From NCBI GenBank assembly GCA_002482005.1, contig DLFD01000019.1:36564-42648 (forward strand): 6,085 bases of DNA, written 5' to 3'. This DNA comes from Lachnospiraceae bacterium UBA7729. GTDB lineage: Bacteria; Bacillota; Clostridia; Lachnospirales; Lachnospiraceae. The stretch's first letter is position 1, and every line of letters starts with the position of its first letter. A program made the position numbers and the translations under genes. The notes beneath the pieces were generated by a model, which saw nothing but the letters and a program-made list of their open reading frames with translations, searched no databases and was not told the DNA's origin. Below are positions 1 to 6,054 of this stretch, piece after piece.

Positions 1-1295
1 GCGATCCTCTCGCTTTCCGCCTGAGCATTCTCTTCCTTGACCGAGTTTACACTTCTTTGTCCCTCATACTGTGCCTTCTGCACATCCTCCACACTGGAAG
101 CGTTCCTGATCGCTTCGATCGCCTGTTCCGCCGCAGTCTTCACATTCGCTGAAGAATCACCCGCGGCCGAATCCTGGATCGCCTTGATCGCGGCATCCTT
201 TTCTTTTTGCAGTTCTGCTGCCTTCTTCTCCTCGATCTGCTGTGTAAGGGAAGCTACCTTTGCCTGAGCTTCATCATCTGCTGCCTTTTTCCCGTTATAG
301 GCAGTTTCCGCATCCGCATAAGCACTGCTGGAATTCTGATAATCAGTCTGGGCATTCTCAACACGTACATCAGCATCGGCAAGTTTTGTCTCATCGTCAG
401 CGACAGCTTTTTTCGCGCTTTCGATATCCTGCCGGTCTTTACTGATCGCATTCGTATTGGCAGCGATCTTATCATTCAGATCACTGACCTTCCTGCCTGC
501 ATCATCCAGTGCTCCCTGAGCGGCCTTATAAGCTTTATACGCACTCTCTTTATCCGTTGCAGCCTGGTCATGTTTCTGCTGGTCCGCAGCTGTCTGCTTT
601 CTGGCATTCGCATAATCAAGATCTGCAGCCTGAAGGTCCTTCAGACTGCTGTCACTGTTATCCCTGGCCTTCTGAAGTTTTGTCTGAGCTGATTCATAAT
701 CTGTCTGAGCTGACGCAGCAGCTGTATCTGCATCCTTCTTGTCTGCGGCCGCCTTGCTGTAATCTTCCTCAGCCTTTGTCTTCGCTGTTTCTGCATCTTT
801 CAGAGCAGTCTCCGCATCTTCTCTTGCTTTTACCGCATCATCATAAGCTTTGATATCGCTGTCAAGCGCATCCTTATACTCTTTGAACCGGGCTTCGTAC
901 TCATCCACAGTGTAAGTTTTTTCACCGGATGCAGGAGATGAGTTCTTAAATGTCTGAGCATATGTAGTCCATCCATTCATCGAGCCCCGCCTGCAGACTG
1001 CAAGACCGGTAACCTGATAACCAGGATCGATATCGTTGGTATAGTGGCCTACACTCTCGCCCTTGCTGGATGCCTCATTATCAAAGGTTTCTTCATTGGC
1101 ACTGTAAAAATCAAAAGCTTCCTTCCCCAGCAGACCCGTCTTGCCGAATTTGTCCTTGGCGATCTGGTCAAAGATTGCCTTCTCTTCGTCGTACCACTGG
1201 TCGTAAGGATTGCTTCCGTAGTTCCATGCTACGTTCTCGCCGATGCGAAACTGCTGTGCATGTGCCACTACTGTATCTGAATAGTCCGCGTCTGC
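1..1295 (-). pseudogene. In-frame continuation of the CAP/coiled-coil gene after the TAG; runs off the window
   Basis: The frame downstream of the TAG is open for 431 codons to the left edge. Numbering through the TAG as residue 335, it resumes with ADADYSDTVVAHAQQF and GENVAWNY, then VGHYTN, the hallmark CAP motifs. His347, Glu355 and His419 sit where CAP proteins keep their conserved His/Glu cleft residues. The CAP domain ends near residue 455 (TTYAQTFK). A second long Ala/Asp/Lys/Gln-rich coiled coil follows from about residue 460 to at least 766. There is no ribosome binding site or convincing start codon just after the TAG, so this part is expressed only by read-through or if the TAG is not real. 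It is called pseudogene because of the nonsense codon, but the lack of any other stop or frameshift means the lesion is very recent, artefactual or suppressed. The C-terminus, and any wall anchor or repeat there, is outside the window. Confidence 0.7.
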
Positions 1296-1298
1296 CTA
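1296..1298 (-). other. In-frame amber (TAG) codon inside the CAP domain
   Basis: The context on the coding strand is GCC TAG GCA, between MMAYA and ADADYSD. One C-to-T change from CAG (Gln) would create it, and CAG is a frequent codon in this gene. Both flanks encode one continuous CAP domain in the same frame, so this is a point nonsense and not a frameshift or a gene boundary. Confidence 0.9.
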
Positions 1299-2300
1299 GG
1301 CATAAGCCATCATGGTATCCGTCACGGAAAGCTCACCAAGGCCAAGATCAGACCTCATGGAGTTAAGTTTCCTCATCCACTGGAAAGACGCCTCCATGTT
1401 ATCAAGGGATGCGGCATCTACAGCTGCTTCTTCAGCACTCGCACCGAGCCCTTCGATCTTTATATATCCGGCATAGGTACACTTTGTCAGGGCATCCATC
1501 GCAGTCTGGGAATTCATCGACTTGAAGAATCCATAGCTTCCGTATCGATAGGACGCTTCCGCCTGATCATGTGCCTCCTTCTTTGCTGCTTCATCGCTCT
1601 TTGCAGACTCTGCCTTTTTCTCAGCATCCCTGTAAGCTGCGTCCTTCTCAGACTGAGCCGTCTCTGCATTCGTCAGGTTTTCAGCTGCCGCCGCGGCTTT
1701 GCTGTCCGCATCTTTCTTTGCTGCAGCCTTCTGATCATATTCCTGCTGTGCTTCACTGACAGCTGTCTCCGCAGCCTGATAATCTGAATCTGCCTGGTCA
1801 TAGACAGATTTTGCTTCCGACTCTTTCTGAAGAGAAGCATCGAGTTCTGTCTGAGCCTTCTCTTCTGCAGCAGTCTTTGATTCATAATCGGCCTGTTTTT
1901 CGGCTTCTTCTGCCTGAGCATCAGCCTGTTCCGAACTTGCTGTGCTTAACTGTTCCTGAAGAGACTCGCTCTCGGATTCATGCTGCTGAAGACTGTCTTC
2001 TGCCTCGTGCTGACGTCTCTCATCATCCTGCTTCTTCTGACCAATTGCCGTCTGTTCAGCCTGTTCGCTCTCCAGAACTTTCTTATCTGCTTCCATCTGA
2101 TCGGAAGCGCGCTTTTTCGCAGCTTCCGCATCCTTCAGTTCGGAAGCCGTTGTTTCTGCCGCCGCCTGCGCGTCAGCAAGCTGCTGTTCAAGATCTCCCG
2201 AAGCCGCTTCTGCATATGCAGTCACGGGGACAGTCCCTGCAGCAGGAGTGAACGCCATAACTGCAGAAAGAAGCAGAGCATACATCTTTCTTTTCTTCAT
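1296..2300 (-). CDS. Secreted coiled-coil protein with CAP/SCP domain, N-terminal part ending at an in-frame TAG
   Basis: Residues 1-30 form a signal peptide: MKKRK, a hydrophobic core, and a signal peptidase I site after AYA. Residues about 35-250 are a long Ala/Glu/Gln/Lys/Asp-rich heptad-like coiled coil with almost no hydrophobic clusters. Residues about 255-334 begin a globular domain ending in LGLGELSVTDTMMAYA, which resembles the first helices of the CAP (SCP/PR-1) fold in clostridial secreted proteins. TAG follows as codon 335, yet the same frame continues with the rest of the CAP domain, so the natural protein was surely longer. Start choice: ATG preceded by AAGGGAG at 6 nt and by the signal peptide. 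CAP proteins are extracellular and their bacterial roles are mostly unknown; a cell-wall or surface role is inference. The gene has its own promoter and is not part of the TRAP operon upstream. If TAG is read as stop, the product is a secreted coiled coil with a broken CAP domain. Confidence 0.8.
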   Translation of the reverse strand: MKKRKMYALLLSAVMAFTPAAGTVPVTAYAEAASGDLEQQLADAQAAAETTASELKDAEAAKKRASDQMEADKKVLESEQAEQTAIGQKKQDDERRQHEAEDSLQQHESESESLQEQLSTASSEQADAQAEEAEKQADYESKTAAEEKAQTELDASLQKESEAKSVYDQADSDYQAAETAVSEAQQEYDQKAAAKKDADSKAAAAAENLTNAETAQSEKDAAYRDAEKKAESAKSDEAAKKEAHDQAEASYRYGSYGFFKSMNSQTAMDALTKCTYAGYIKIEGLGASAEEAAVDAASLDNMEASFQWMRKLNSMRSDLGLGELSVTDTMMAYA

Positions 2301-2306
2301 CCCAGT

Positions 2307-2313
2307 CTCCCTT
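2307..2313 (-). promoter_or_regulatory. Ribosome binding site of the CAP/coiled-coil gene
   Basis: AAGGGAG on the minus strand ends 6 nt before the ATG whose last base is at 2298. It fixes the start that gives the signal peptide. Confidence 0.7.
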
Positions 2314-2370
2314 TTTACTTAATAACATGTTCGGCAAAAAGCTTGCCTCGCTGCTGATACGTTCTTTTAG

Positions 2371-2399
2371 ATTATCCCACCATTAGCCAGTTCTTACAA
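2371..2399 (-). promoter_or_regulatory. Probable sigma-A promoter of the CAP/coiled-coil gene
   Basis: On the minus strand a -35 TTGTAA (2394-2399) is followed after 17 nt by a -10 GATAAT (2371-2376). The -10 is preceded by TGG, an extended -10 (TGn). The expected transcript starts near 2364, giving a leader of about 60 nt. A perfect TTGACA lies just upstream at 2401-2406, but it is 24 nt from this -10, too far to serve as its -35. The 8-bp palindromes ACAATTGT (2396-2403, overlapping the -35) and CTGTACAG (2408-2415) could bind a regulator, but that is speculative. Confidence 0.5.
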
Positions 2400-2415
2400 T
2401 TGTCAACCTGTACAG

Positions 2416-2471
2416 AAAAAGCCTGTCTGGCTTGTCAGCATCCATAACGGAATACGGCAGACCAGGCAGGC
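2416..2471 (-). terminator. Intrinsic terminator of the TRAP transporter operon
   Basis: On the minus strand GCCTGCCTGG (2471-2462) pairs with CCAGACAGGC (2430-2421). This is a 10-bp stem with one C-A mismatch, followed directly by TTTTT (2420-2416). The roughly 31-nt loop can form an inner hairpin, CCGTA with TATGG. It lies about 80 nt after the dctM stop and just upstream of the promoter of the next gene, so it insulates the two transcription units. On the plus strand the mismatch becomes a G-U pair, but no T-run follows there. Confidence 0.7.
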
Positions 2472-2493
2472 TCATCTATGCAATTGCCATACG

Positions 2494-2510
2494 ATTCATG
2501 CATCATGAAT
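2494..2510. repeat. Short perfect inverted repeat after dctM
   Basis: ATTCATG CAT CATGAAT is a perfect 7-bp inverted repeat with a 3-nt loop, between the dctM stop and the operon terminator. No function is evident; it may add a small hairpin to the 3' end of the operon mRNA. It is A/T-rich and could be chance. Confidence 0.35.
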
Positions 2511-2548
2511 AGGAACGGGTCCTCACCATCAGGATAGGATTCTTCCTT

Positions 2549-3814
2549 TCACCCTACGACCAGTCCCGGCAGAAACATCGGTACGTACATGACCAGGAAG
2601 AATACCACGATCAGGCCGATCAGATATGGCCAGATCGCCTTGCCGATCTTCATCATCGGAAGGCCGGTGATGGAGGATGCGACGAAGAGGTTGATGGCGA
2701 CAGGCGGTGTGATCATGCCGATCGCAAGACCGACGACGAAGACAATTCCGAAGTGGACCAGGTTCACTCCCATCGCATTCACCAGCGGCAGGAAGACCGG
2801 GGTCAGCAGAATGATCGCGGAGGAAGTTTCCATAAAGACTCCAGCGATCAGGATGATGACGCCGATGATGAACATGATGATGTACTTGTTCTGAGACACG
2901 GACAGGACCGCGTTCGCGATCGTCTGCGGAATGTTCCAGTTTGCAAGGACCCAGCCGAATGCACCGGAGCATGCGATGATGATCATGATGACTGCGGAGG
3001 TCTTGGCAGAGCCTTTGACGATGTCATATAGTTTCTTCGGGCCAAGATCGCGATATACGAAGAATCCGATAATGATCGCATAGATGACGGCGATGTCGGC
3101 TGCCTCCGAAGAGGTAAAGTATCCGGAGAAGATCCCGCCCAGAATAATGAGCGGCATCAGGATCCCCCAGATCGCTTTTACAAATGTTTTTCCGATCGTC
3201 TTTGCGGACAGCGGAGTTCCCTTCGGGTAGCCAAGGTTCTTTGCCTCGACAAGCGCGATCACGATCAGGACCAGGCCCATCAGGATGCCCGGGACAAAGC
3301 CGTTCCGGAACATGGTGGAGACCGACTGCTCCGCTATGACTGCATACAGCACCATAGGGACCGAAGGCGGAATGACGACGCCGATGGTTCCAGCTGAAGC
3401 GATCAGCGCTGCAGCCTTGTCACTATGGTAGCCGCGTTTTTCCATCTCCGGGATCAGGGTTGCTCCGACTGCTGCCGTCGTAGCCGCACCGGAACCGGAG
3501 ATTGCAGCAAAGAACATGCCTGCAATGACCGCAACGATATTCAGACCGCCCTTGATCCAGCCGACCAGGGACTCCGCAAACTCGACCAGTACCCTGGAGA
3601 CGGTTCCCTTGCTCATCAGGTCGCCGGCCAGAATGAAGAACGGGACCGCGATCAGGGAAAAGGAATCCTGCGCCGTGAACATTCTCTGCACTACCATGAG
3701 CGGCTTGACGCCGCCGGCCAGAAGAACGGTCAGGGCAGACAGGGCGATAGAGAAAGCGACCGGCATTCCCAGAAGGAGCAGGACCGCGAATGTGATGAAA
3801 AGTAAAGCTGCCAT
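2549..3814 (-). CDS. dctM: TRAP transporter large permease subunit, DctM family
   Basis: This is the large membrane subunit of a tripartite ATP-independent periplasmic (TRAP) transporter, the part that moves substrate by sodium-coupled, elevator-type transport. At 421 residues it has the usual family length and is strongly hydrophobic throughout, consistent with about 12 helices plus re-entrant hairpins. Family motifs in order: FSLIAVPFFILAGDLM (52-67), GSGAATTAAVG (107-117), IPPSVPMVLY (148-157), FTSSEAA (233-239), METSSAIILLTPVFLP (328-343) and GMITPPVAINLF (366-377). The start ATG overlaps the dctQ stop as TAATG, sharing one base, and AGGAGG lies about 10 nt upstream inside dctQ, so the two are translationally coupled. 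The stop is TGA. It works with the products of dctQ and dctP just upstream. The sequence of this subunit does not reveal the substrate. No truncation or frameshift is seen. Confidence 0.96.
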   Translation of the reverse strand: MAALLFITFAVLLLLGMPVAFSIALSALTVLLAGGVKPLMVVQRMFTAQDSFSLIAVPFFILAGDLMSKGTVSRVLVEFAESLVGWIKGGLNIVAVIAGMFFAAISGSGAATTAAVGATLIPEMEKRGYHSDKAAALIASAGTIGVVIPPSVPMVLYAVIAEQSVSTMFRNGFVPGILMGLVLIVIALVEAKNLGYPKGTPLSAKTIGKTFVKAIWGILMPLIILGGIFSGYFTSSEAADIAVIYAIIIGFFVYRDLGPKKLYDIVKGSAKTSAVIMIIIACSGAFGWVLANWNIPQTIANAVLSVSQNKYIIMFIIGVIILIAGVFMETSSAIILLTPVFLPLVNAMGVNLVHFGIVFVVGLAIGMITPPVAINLFVASSITGLPMMKIGKAIWPYLIGLIVVFFLVMYVPMFLPGLVVG

Positions 3815-4365
3815 TATGCCTGCACCTCCTTCTTAGCCGTATCATCCGCAGAGACATCCGCCTTCTCCGGGGCCGCCGGGCTGCCATCCCTTCCGGTCAC
3901 AAGCCCGAGGAACTGGTCGAGCGCGTGGACGAACATACTTCCGCATCCGATCGGGATCGCCAGATAGACGAACCTCATCGGGACCTTCATGGCTGCGGAT
4001 ACCTGCGTTCCCTGTCTCTGGTAATACTGGACGCCGTAGACGACGATCGCGGCAAAGAGGATCATGCAGAGCGCCTGTACGATGATCTTCATGGCTTTCT
4101 TCACCGGCTTCGGCATGGCATTCTGAAGCACTTCGATGGAGATGTGGCCGCTATGCTTGTACACACATCCTGCTCCGAGCATCGAGCTCCAGATCAGAAG
4201 ATATCTTGTAAGTTCCTCACTCCAGGCAAGGGCATGATTCAGAAGGCGGCAGACGACCTGTGCTCCGGTCACGGCGACCATGGCAAGAAGCATGAATACG
4301 ATCACTGCTTCCATGACCTTGTCGAGAACATCTGAAACCTTGTGGACTCCCCGGACAAAACCCAT
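3814..4365 (-). CDS. dctQ: TRAP transporter small permease subunit, DctQ family
   Basis: This is the small membrane subunit of the TRAP transporter; in the family it supports the large subunit as part of the static scaffold. The chosen start gives 183 residues, normal for DctQ, with four predicted membrane helices (about 18-38, 51-70, 92-112, 131-155). The family signature WSEELTRYLLIW is at 48-59, followed by the conserved GHISIEVL at 73-80. The C-terminal tail (about 160-183) is charged and probably cytoplasmic. The frame is open upstream to an ATG at 4524, but that 53-residue extension is Arg/Gly-rich and unlike any DctQ N-terminus, and it overlaps the intergenic hairpins. The ATG at 4365 has GGAGGAAG at 4371-4378, so I take it. 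The stop overlaps the dctM start by one base. A 167-bp gap with hairpins separates it from dctP. Confidence 0.93.
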   Translation of the reverse strand: MGFVRGVHKVSDVLDKVMEAVIVFMLLAMVAVTGAQVVCRLLNHALAWSEELTRYLLIWSSMLGAGCVYKHSGHISIEVLQNAMPKPVKKAMKIIVQALCMILFAAIVVYGVQYYQRQGTQVSAAMKVPMRFVYLAIPIGCGSMFVHALDQFLGLVTGRDGSPAAPEKADVSADDTAKKEVQA

Positions 4366-4370
4366 AACAA

Positions 4371-4378
4371 CTTCCTCC
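4371..4378 (-). promoter_or_regulatory. Ribosome binding site deciding the dctQ start
   Basis: GGAGGAAG on the minus strand, with its GGAGG core 8 nt from the ATG at 4365. It supports the short DctQ form over the longer open frame that begins at 4524. Confidence 0.75.
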
Positions 4379-4411
4379 GATTGACAAAAACTTACGAATT
4401 CTGTTCTTATG

Positions 4412-4459
4412 AAAAATGTCCCTCCGTCTCTGCCCGGAAGCTTCGATGCGAAGGGACAT
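4412..4459 (-). terminator. Hairpin with T-run between dctP and dctQ (probable partial terminator)
   Basis: On the minus strand ATGTCCCT (4459-4452) pairs perfectly with AGGGACAT (4423-4416), and the last stem bases run into TTTTTC. The 28-nt loop can form a small alternative hairpin, CTTCG-CAT-CGAAG (4453-4441), that slightly overlaps the outer stem. It has the form of an intrinsic terminator inside an operon, between the binding-protein gene and the membrane genes. The long loop suggests incomplete termination, which would yield more dctP than dctQM transcript. That effect is inference. Confidence 0.55.
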
Positions 4460-4477
4460 CTCCTCTTTCTTCTTCCG

Positions 4478-4504
4478 TCCTGCCCCGGAAGATCCGGCGC
4501 AGGA
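4478..4504 (-). other. Strong stem-loop just after dctP, probable mRNA-stabilising hairpin
   Basis: On the minus strand TCCTGC-G-CCGGA pairs with TCCGG-G-GCAGGA around a TCT loop: 11 base pairs with a single G-G mismatch. It starts 28 nt after the dctP stop and has no T-run, so it is not a terminator by itself. Such hairpins after binding-protein genes often block 3' exonucleases and keep the upstream message abundant. Together with the T-run hairpin downstream it would favour dctP expression. Confidence 0.55.
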
Positions 4505-4532
4505 AAGACGAAGCAATGATTCATTTCCTGCC

Positions 4533-5657
4533 TTACTGTACGTCAGCGATCACGTCGTTGATCTTCTGTACATAGTCAGCATACTGCGGATACGCATCGT
4601 ATACGGACTGAACAGCAGCCTTGAAGGAATCCATATCCGGATTCTCATCAACTTCCATGCCGTTGTCCTTCATAGCCTGAAGCTGGTCTGTTTCCTGAGC
4701 TGCGGTCCATGCTCTCTCAAACTGAGCTGCCTCAAGCGCGGAATCCAGGAAGATCTGCTGGGTGTCAGCCTCGAGCTCGTTGAACTTGTCAAGGCTCATG
4801 GTGATGATCGCTGAAGAATAAGAATGGCGGTCAAGGGTTGCATACTTCTGGGACTCCCACAGCTTGTAGGAATTGATGACGTTGATCGGGTTCTCCTCGC
4901 CGTCGACGGTTCCCTGCTGAAGAGCGGTAAGGGTATCGTTCCAGTTCATCGGAACAGCGTCCGCGCCAAGCGCCTTGAATGCTGCGGTGTAGACATCGTT
5001 CTCCATGACACGGATCTTAAGTCCCTTGACGTCGTCTGCGGAGTGGACCGGCTTCTTGGAGTTGGTCAGGTTGCGGAATCCTCTCTCGGCATAAGCAAGA
5101 CCCTTCAGGTTGGAAGCTTCCAGGGTATCAAGAAGCTCACGTCCTACCTCGCCGTCGAATACTGCGTACGCCTGCTCACCGTTGGCAAACAGGAACGGCA
5201 TATCCAGGACACCCATGTCCTGTGAGAAGTTCACGAACGGTCCGGAAGTGACGATGCCCATGTCCAGGGTATCCATCTGCATGGACTCAAGCATGTCTCT
5301 CTCTCCGCCCAGGTCTCCGTTCGGATGGATCTCGATCGCGTACTTTCCGTTGGTCTTCTCCGAAATCAGCTCAGCGAACTTGACCGCCGCGATCTGGAAG
5401 GAATCGTTTTCGTTGACGGTAGTTCCAAGCTTCAGGACGGTAGCGCCTTCCGGAATCTCCGGCTGTACGTTCGACGCATCCTTGACTTCCTCAGGGGTGT
5501 ACTTTCCGAAACCAGCATTGCTTCCGGAAGCCTCTGCCTCTGTGGAAGCCTCAGCAGCCTCGGCAGGCGCCTCGGTCTCGCCTGCGAATGCGGCTCCGGC
5601 GAAGCTCATCGTCATCGCTGCTGCAGCCATCATGGCAACAAATCCTGCTCTTCTCAT
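4533..5657 (-). CDS. dctP: TRAP transporter substrate-binding protein, DctP family
   Basis: This is the extracytoplasmic binding protein that captures an organic-acid ligand and delivers it to DctQM. It has 374 residues. Residues 1-25 are a signal peptide with cleavage after AFA, and 26-48 are an Ala/Glu/Thr-rich low-complexity linker. The DctP fold runs from about 70 to 374. Signatures: NGDLGGERDMLESMQMDTLDM (start at 113), GFRNLTNS with Arg195, GLKIRV with Arg216, and ALQQGTVDGEENP with Asn256. By alignment from memory, Arg216 matches the Arg that binds the ligand carboxylate in SiaP (Arg147) and Arg195 matches SiaP Arg127, so the ligand should be a carboxylate. The start has AAGGAGGAG 7 nt upstream. 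There is no lipobox cysteine, which is unusual for a single-membrane host. The gene is first in the operon and directly downstream of an isoleucine-type T-box, suggesting an isoleucine-related ligand. The motifs alone do not fix the substrate. Confidence 0.95.
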   Translation of the reverse strand: MRRAGFVAMMAAAAMTMSFAGAAFAGETEAPAEAAEASTEAEASGSNAGFGKYTPEEVKDASNVQPEIPEGATVLKLGTTVNENDSFQIAAVKFAELISEKTNGKYAIEIHPNGDLGGERDMLESMQMDTLDMGIVTSGPFVNFSQDMGVLDMPFLFANGEQAYAVFDGEVGRELLDTLEASNLKGLAYAERGFRNLTNSKKPVHSADDVKGLKIRVMENDVYTAAFKALGADAVPMNWNDTLTALQQGTVDGEENPINVINSYKLWESQKYATLDRHSYSSAIITMSLDKFNELEADTQQIFLDSALEAAQFERAWTAAQETDQLQAMKDNGMEVDENPDMDSFKAAVQSVYDAYPQYADYVQKINDVIADVQ

Positions 5658-5664
5658 AATGTTT

Positions 5665-5673
5665 CTCCTCCTT
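5665..5673 (-). promoter_or_regulatory. Ribosome binding site of dctP
   Basis: AAGGAGGAG on the minus strand, 7 nt from the ATG at 5657, is close to the ideal Shine-Dalgarno sequence. It lies about 80 nt beyond the T-box terminator, so the switch acts on transcription and not by hiding this site. Confidence 0.85.
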
Positions 5674-5754
5674 GTTGCGCCTCATGGGCTCTTAGAAAAG
5701 TTTTCGTCCCGTCCCTTCTTCAGGTCCAGGACTTCCGTCAGGAGCTTTCAGGGT

Positions 5755-5799
5755 AAAAGAAAAGGCTCCTGCCTCTTAGCAATGAAGAGACAAAAGCCT
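5755..5799 (-). terminator. T-box-controlled intrinsic terminator
   Basis: On the minus strand AGGCTTTTGTCTCTT (5799-5785) pairs along its whole length with AAGAGGCAGGAGCCT (5777-5763): 15 pairs including three G-U, around the 7-nt loop CATTGCT. TTTTCTTTT follows (5763-5755). The 5' half of this stem includes the bases 5797-5784 needed for the antiterminator, so the two structures exclude each other. This is the off state when tRNA is charged. Confidence 0.9.
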
Positions 5800-5948
5800 G
5801 AAACACGTGCTTCTGCGGTACCACTCTTCTTCCGCACCTTGTGCGGCCCTTAGCGACATCAGTGATAATGTCCGGTCCTGATCACGGAGACCAATCCGTC
5901 GATGCCTAATAAAGCCCTGAAAGCTCTTTCAGCACGAGGCTCGGGGAT

Positions 5949-5951
5949 GAT
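5949..5951 (-). promoter_or_regulatory. T-box specifier codon, read as AUC (Ile)
   Basis: In the 3' strand of the specifier loop the order is GAA-A-ATC-A followed by the lower stem TCCC. This is the same spacing as GAA-A-GGC-A in the well-studied Bacillus glyQS T-box, with the conserved A after the codon. A one-base shift would give AAU (Asn), but then C would follow the codon, which breaks the rule. AUC is therefore preferred. Confidence 0.8.
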
Positions 5952-6054
5952 TTTCGTAAAAGTTCATGCACCGTCTCACACCATCCGGCGGCTCTCTGAA
6001 GCACTCCTCAGTTACTACTCTTTCCCGTCTCTGCTTTTGTTTGATTCGTTGCCA

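Larger units (their letters stand above)
5755..6035 (-). ncRNA. T-box riboswitch, probably sensing tRNA-Ile, in the leader of the TRAP operon
   Basis: A cis-acting RNA that binds uncharged tRNA and then lets transcription run into dctP. Stem I: base AGCAGAG (6035-6029) with CTC-G-TGCT (5938-5931), lower stem GGGA (6026-6023) with TCCC (5947-5944), specifier loop with AGTA (6019-6016) facing GAAAATCA (5955-5948), and an upper arm with CAGAGAG and a GGTGTGAGA loop. Middle stems include CTGAAAG-AG-CTTTCAG (from 5932) and CCGCAC-AAG-GTGCGG (5846-5832). The conserved sequence AGAGTGGTACCGCA is at 5827-5814. Antiterminator: GAAGAG (5829-5824) with CTCTTC (5789-5784), the 7-nt bulge TGGTACC (5823-5817), and GCAGAAGC (5816-5809) with GCTTTTGT (5797-5790). 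The bulge TGGT pairs with an ACCA tRNA end, matching the A discriminator of tRNA-Ile. The boundaries were drawn by hand. Confidence 0.93.

Noticed and set aside
207..692. Plus-strand open frame of 161 codons opposite the coiled coil
   Set aside because: Its Leu/Ile/Ser/Cys-rich sequence is what the reverse complement of an Ala/Glu/Asp/Lys-rich coiled coil gives. No start signals or motifs are seen.
1296..1298. TAG as a pyrrolysine or reassigned-Gln codon
   Set aside because: No tRNA or pyl gene is in the window, and CAP proteins are not known to need pyrrolysine. The three other stops here (TAA, TGA, TAA) are too few to argue for recoding. A point mutation or error is simpler.
1..2290. Repetitive Ala/Gln-rich DNA as a CRISPR or tandem repeat array
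   Set aside because: The similarity is at the level of biased amino-acid composition in coiled coils. I saw no regular repeat unit or spacers at the nucleotide level.
2376..2406. TTGACA at 2401-2406 as the -35 for GATAAT at 2371-2376
   Set aside because: The spacing is 24 nt, too long for sigma-A. With TAATGG as an alternative -10 the spacing is 15 nt and the match is poor.
3423..3887. Minus-strand open frame of 154 codons overlapping dctM
   Set aside because: It is Arg/Gly-rich, out of frame within dctM, and contradicted by the clear DctM protein in the other frame.
4366..4524. N-terminal extension of DctQ by 53 residues from an ATG at 4524
   Set aside because: The extension is Arg/Gly-rich, unlike DctQ N-termini, overlaps the intergenic hairpins and lacks a good ribosome binding site. 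The ATG at 4365 has one.
5110..5853. Plus-strand open frame of 247 codons across dctP and the leader
   Set aside because: It lies opposite dctP and runs through the T-box terminator. It has no family resemblance and is a shadow of the high-complexity coding strand.
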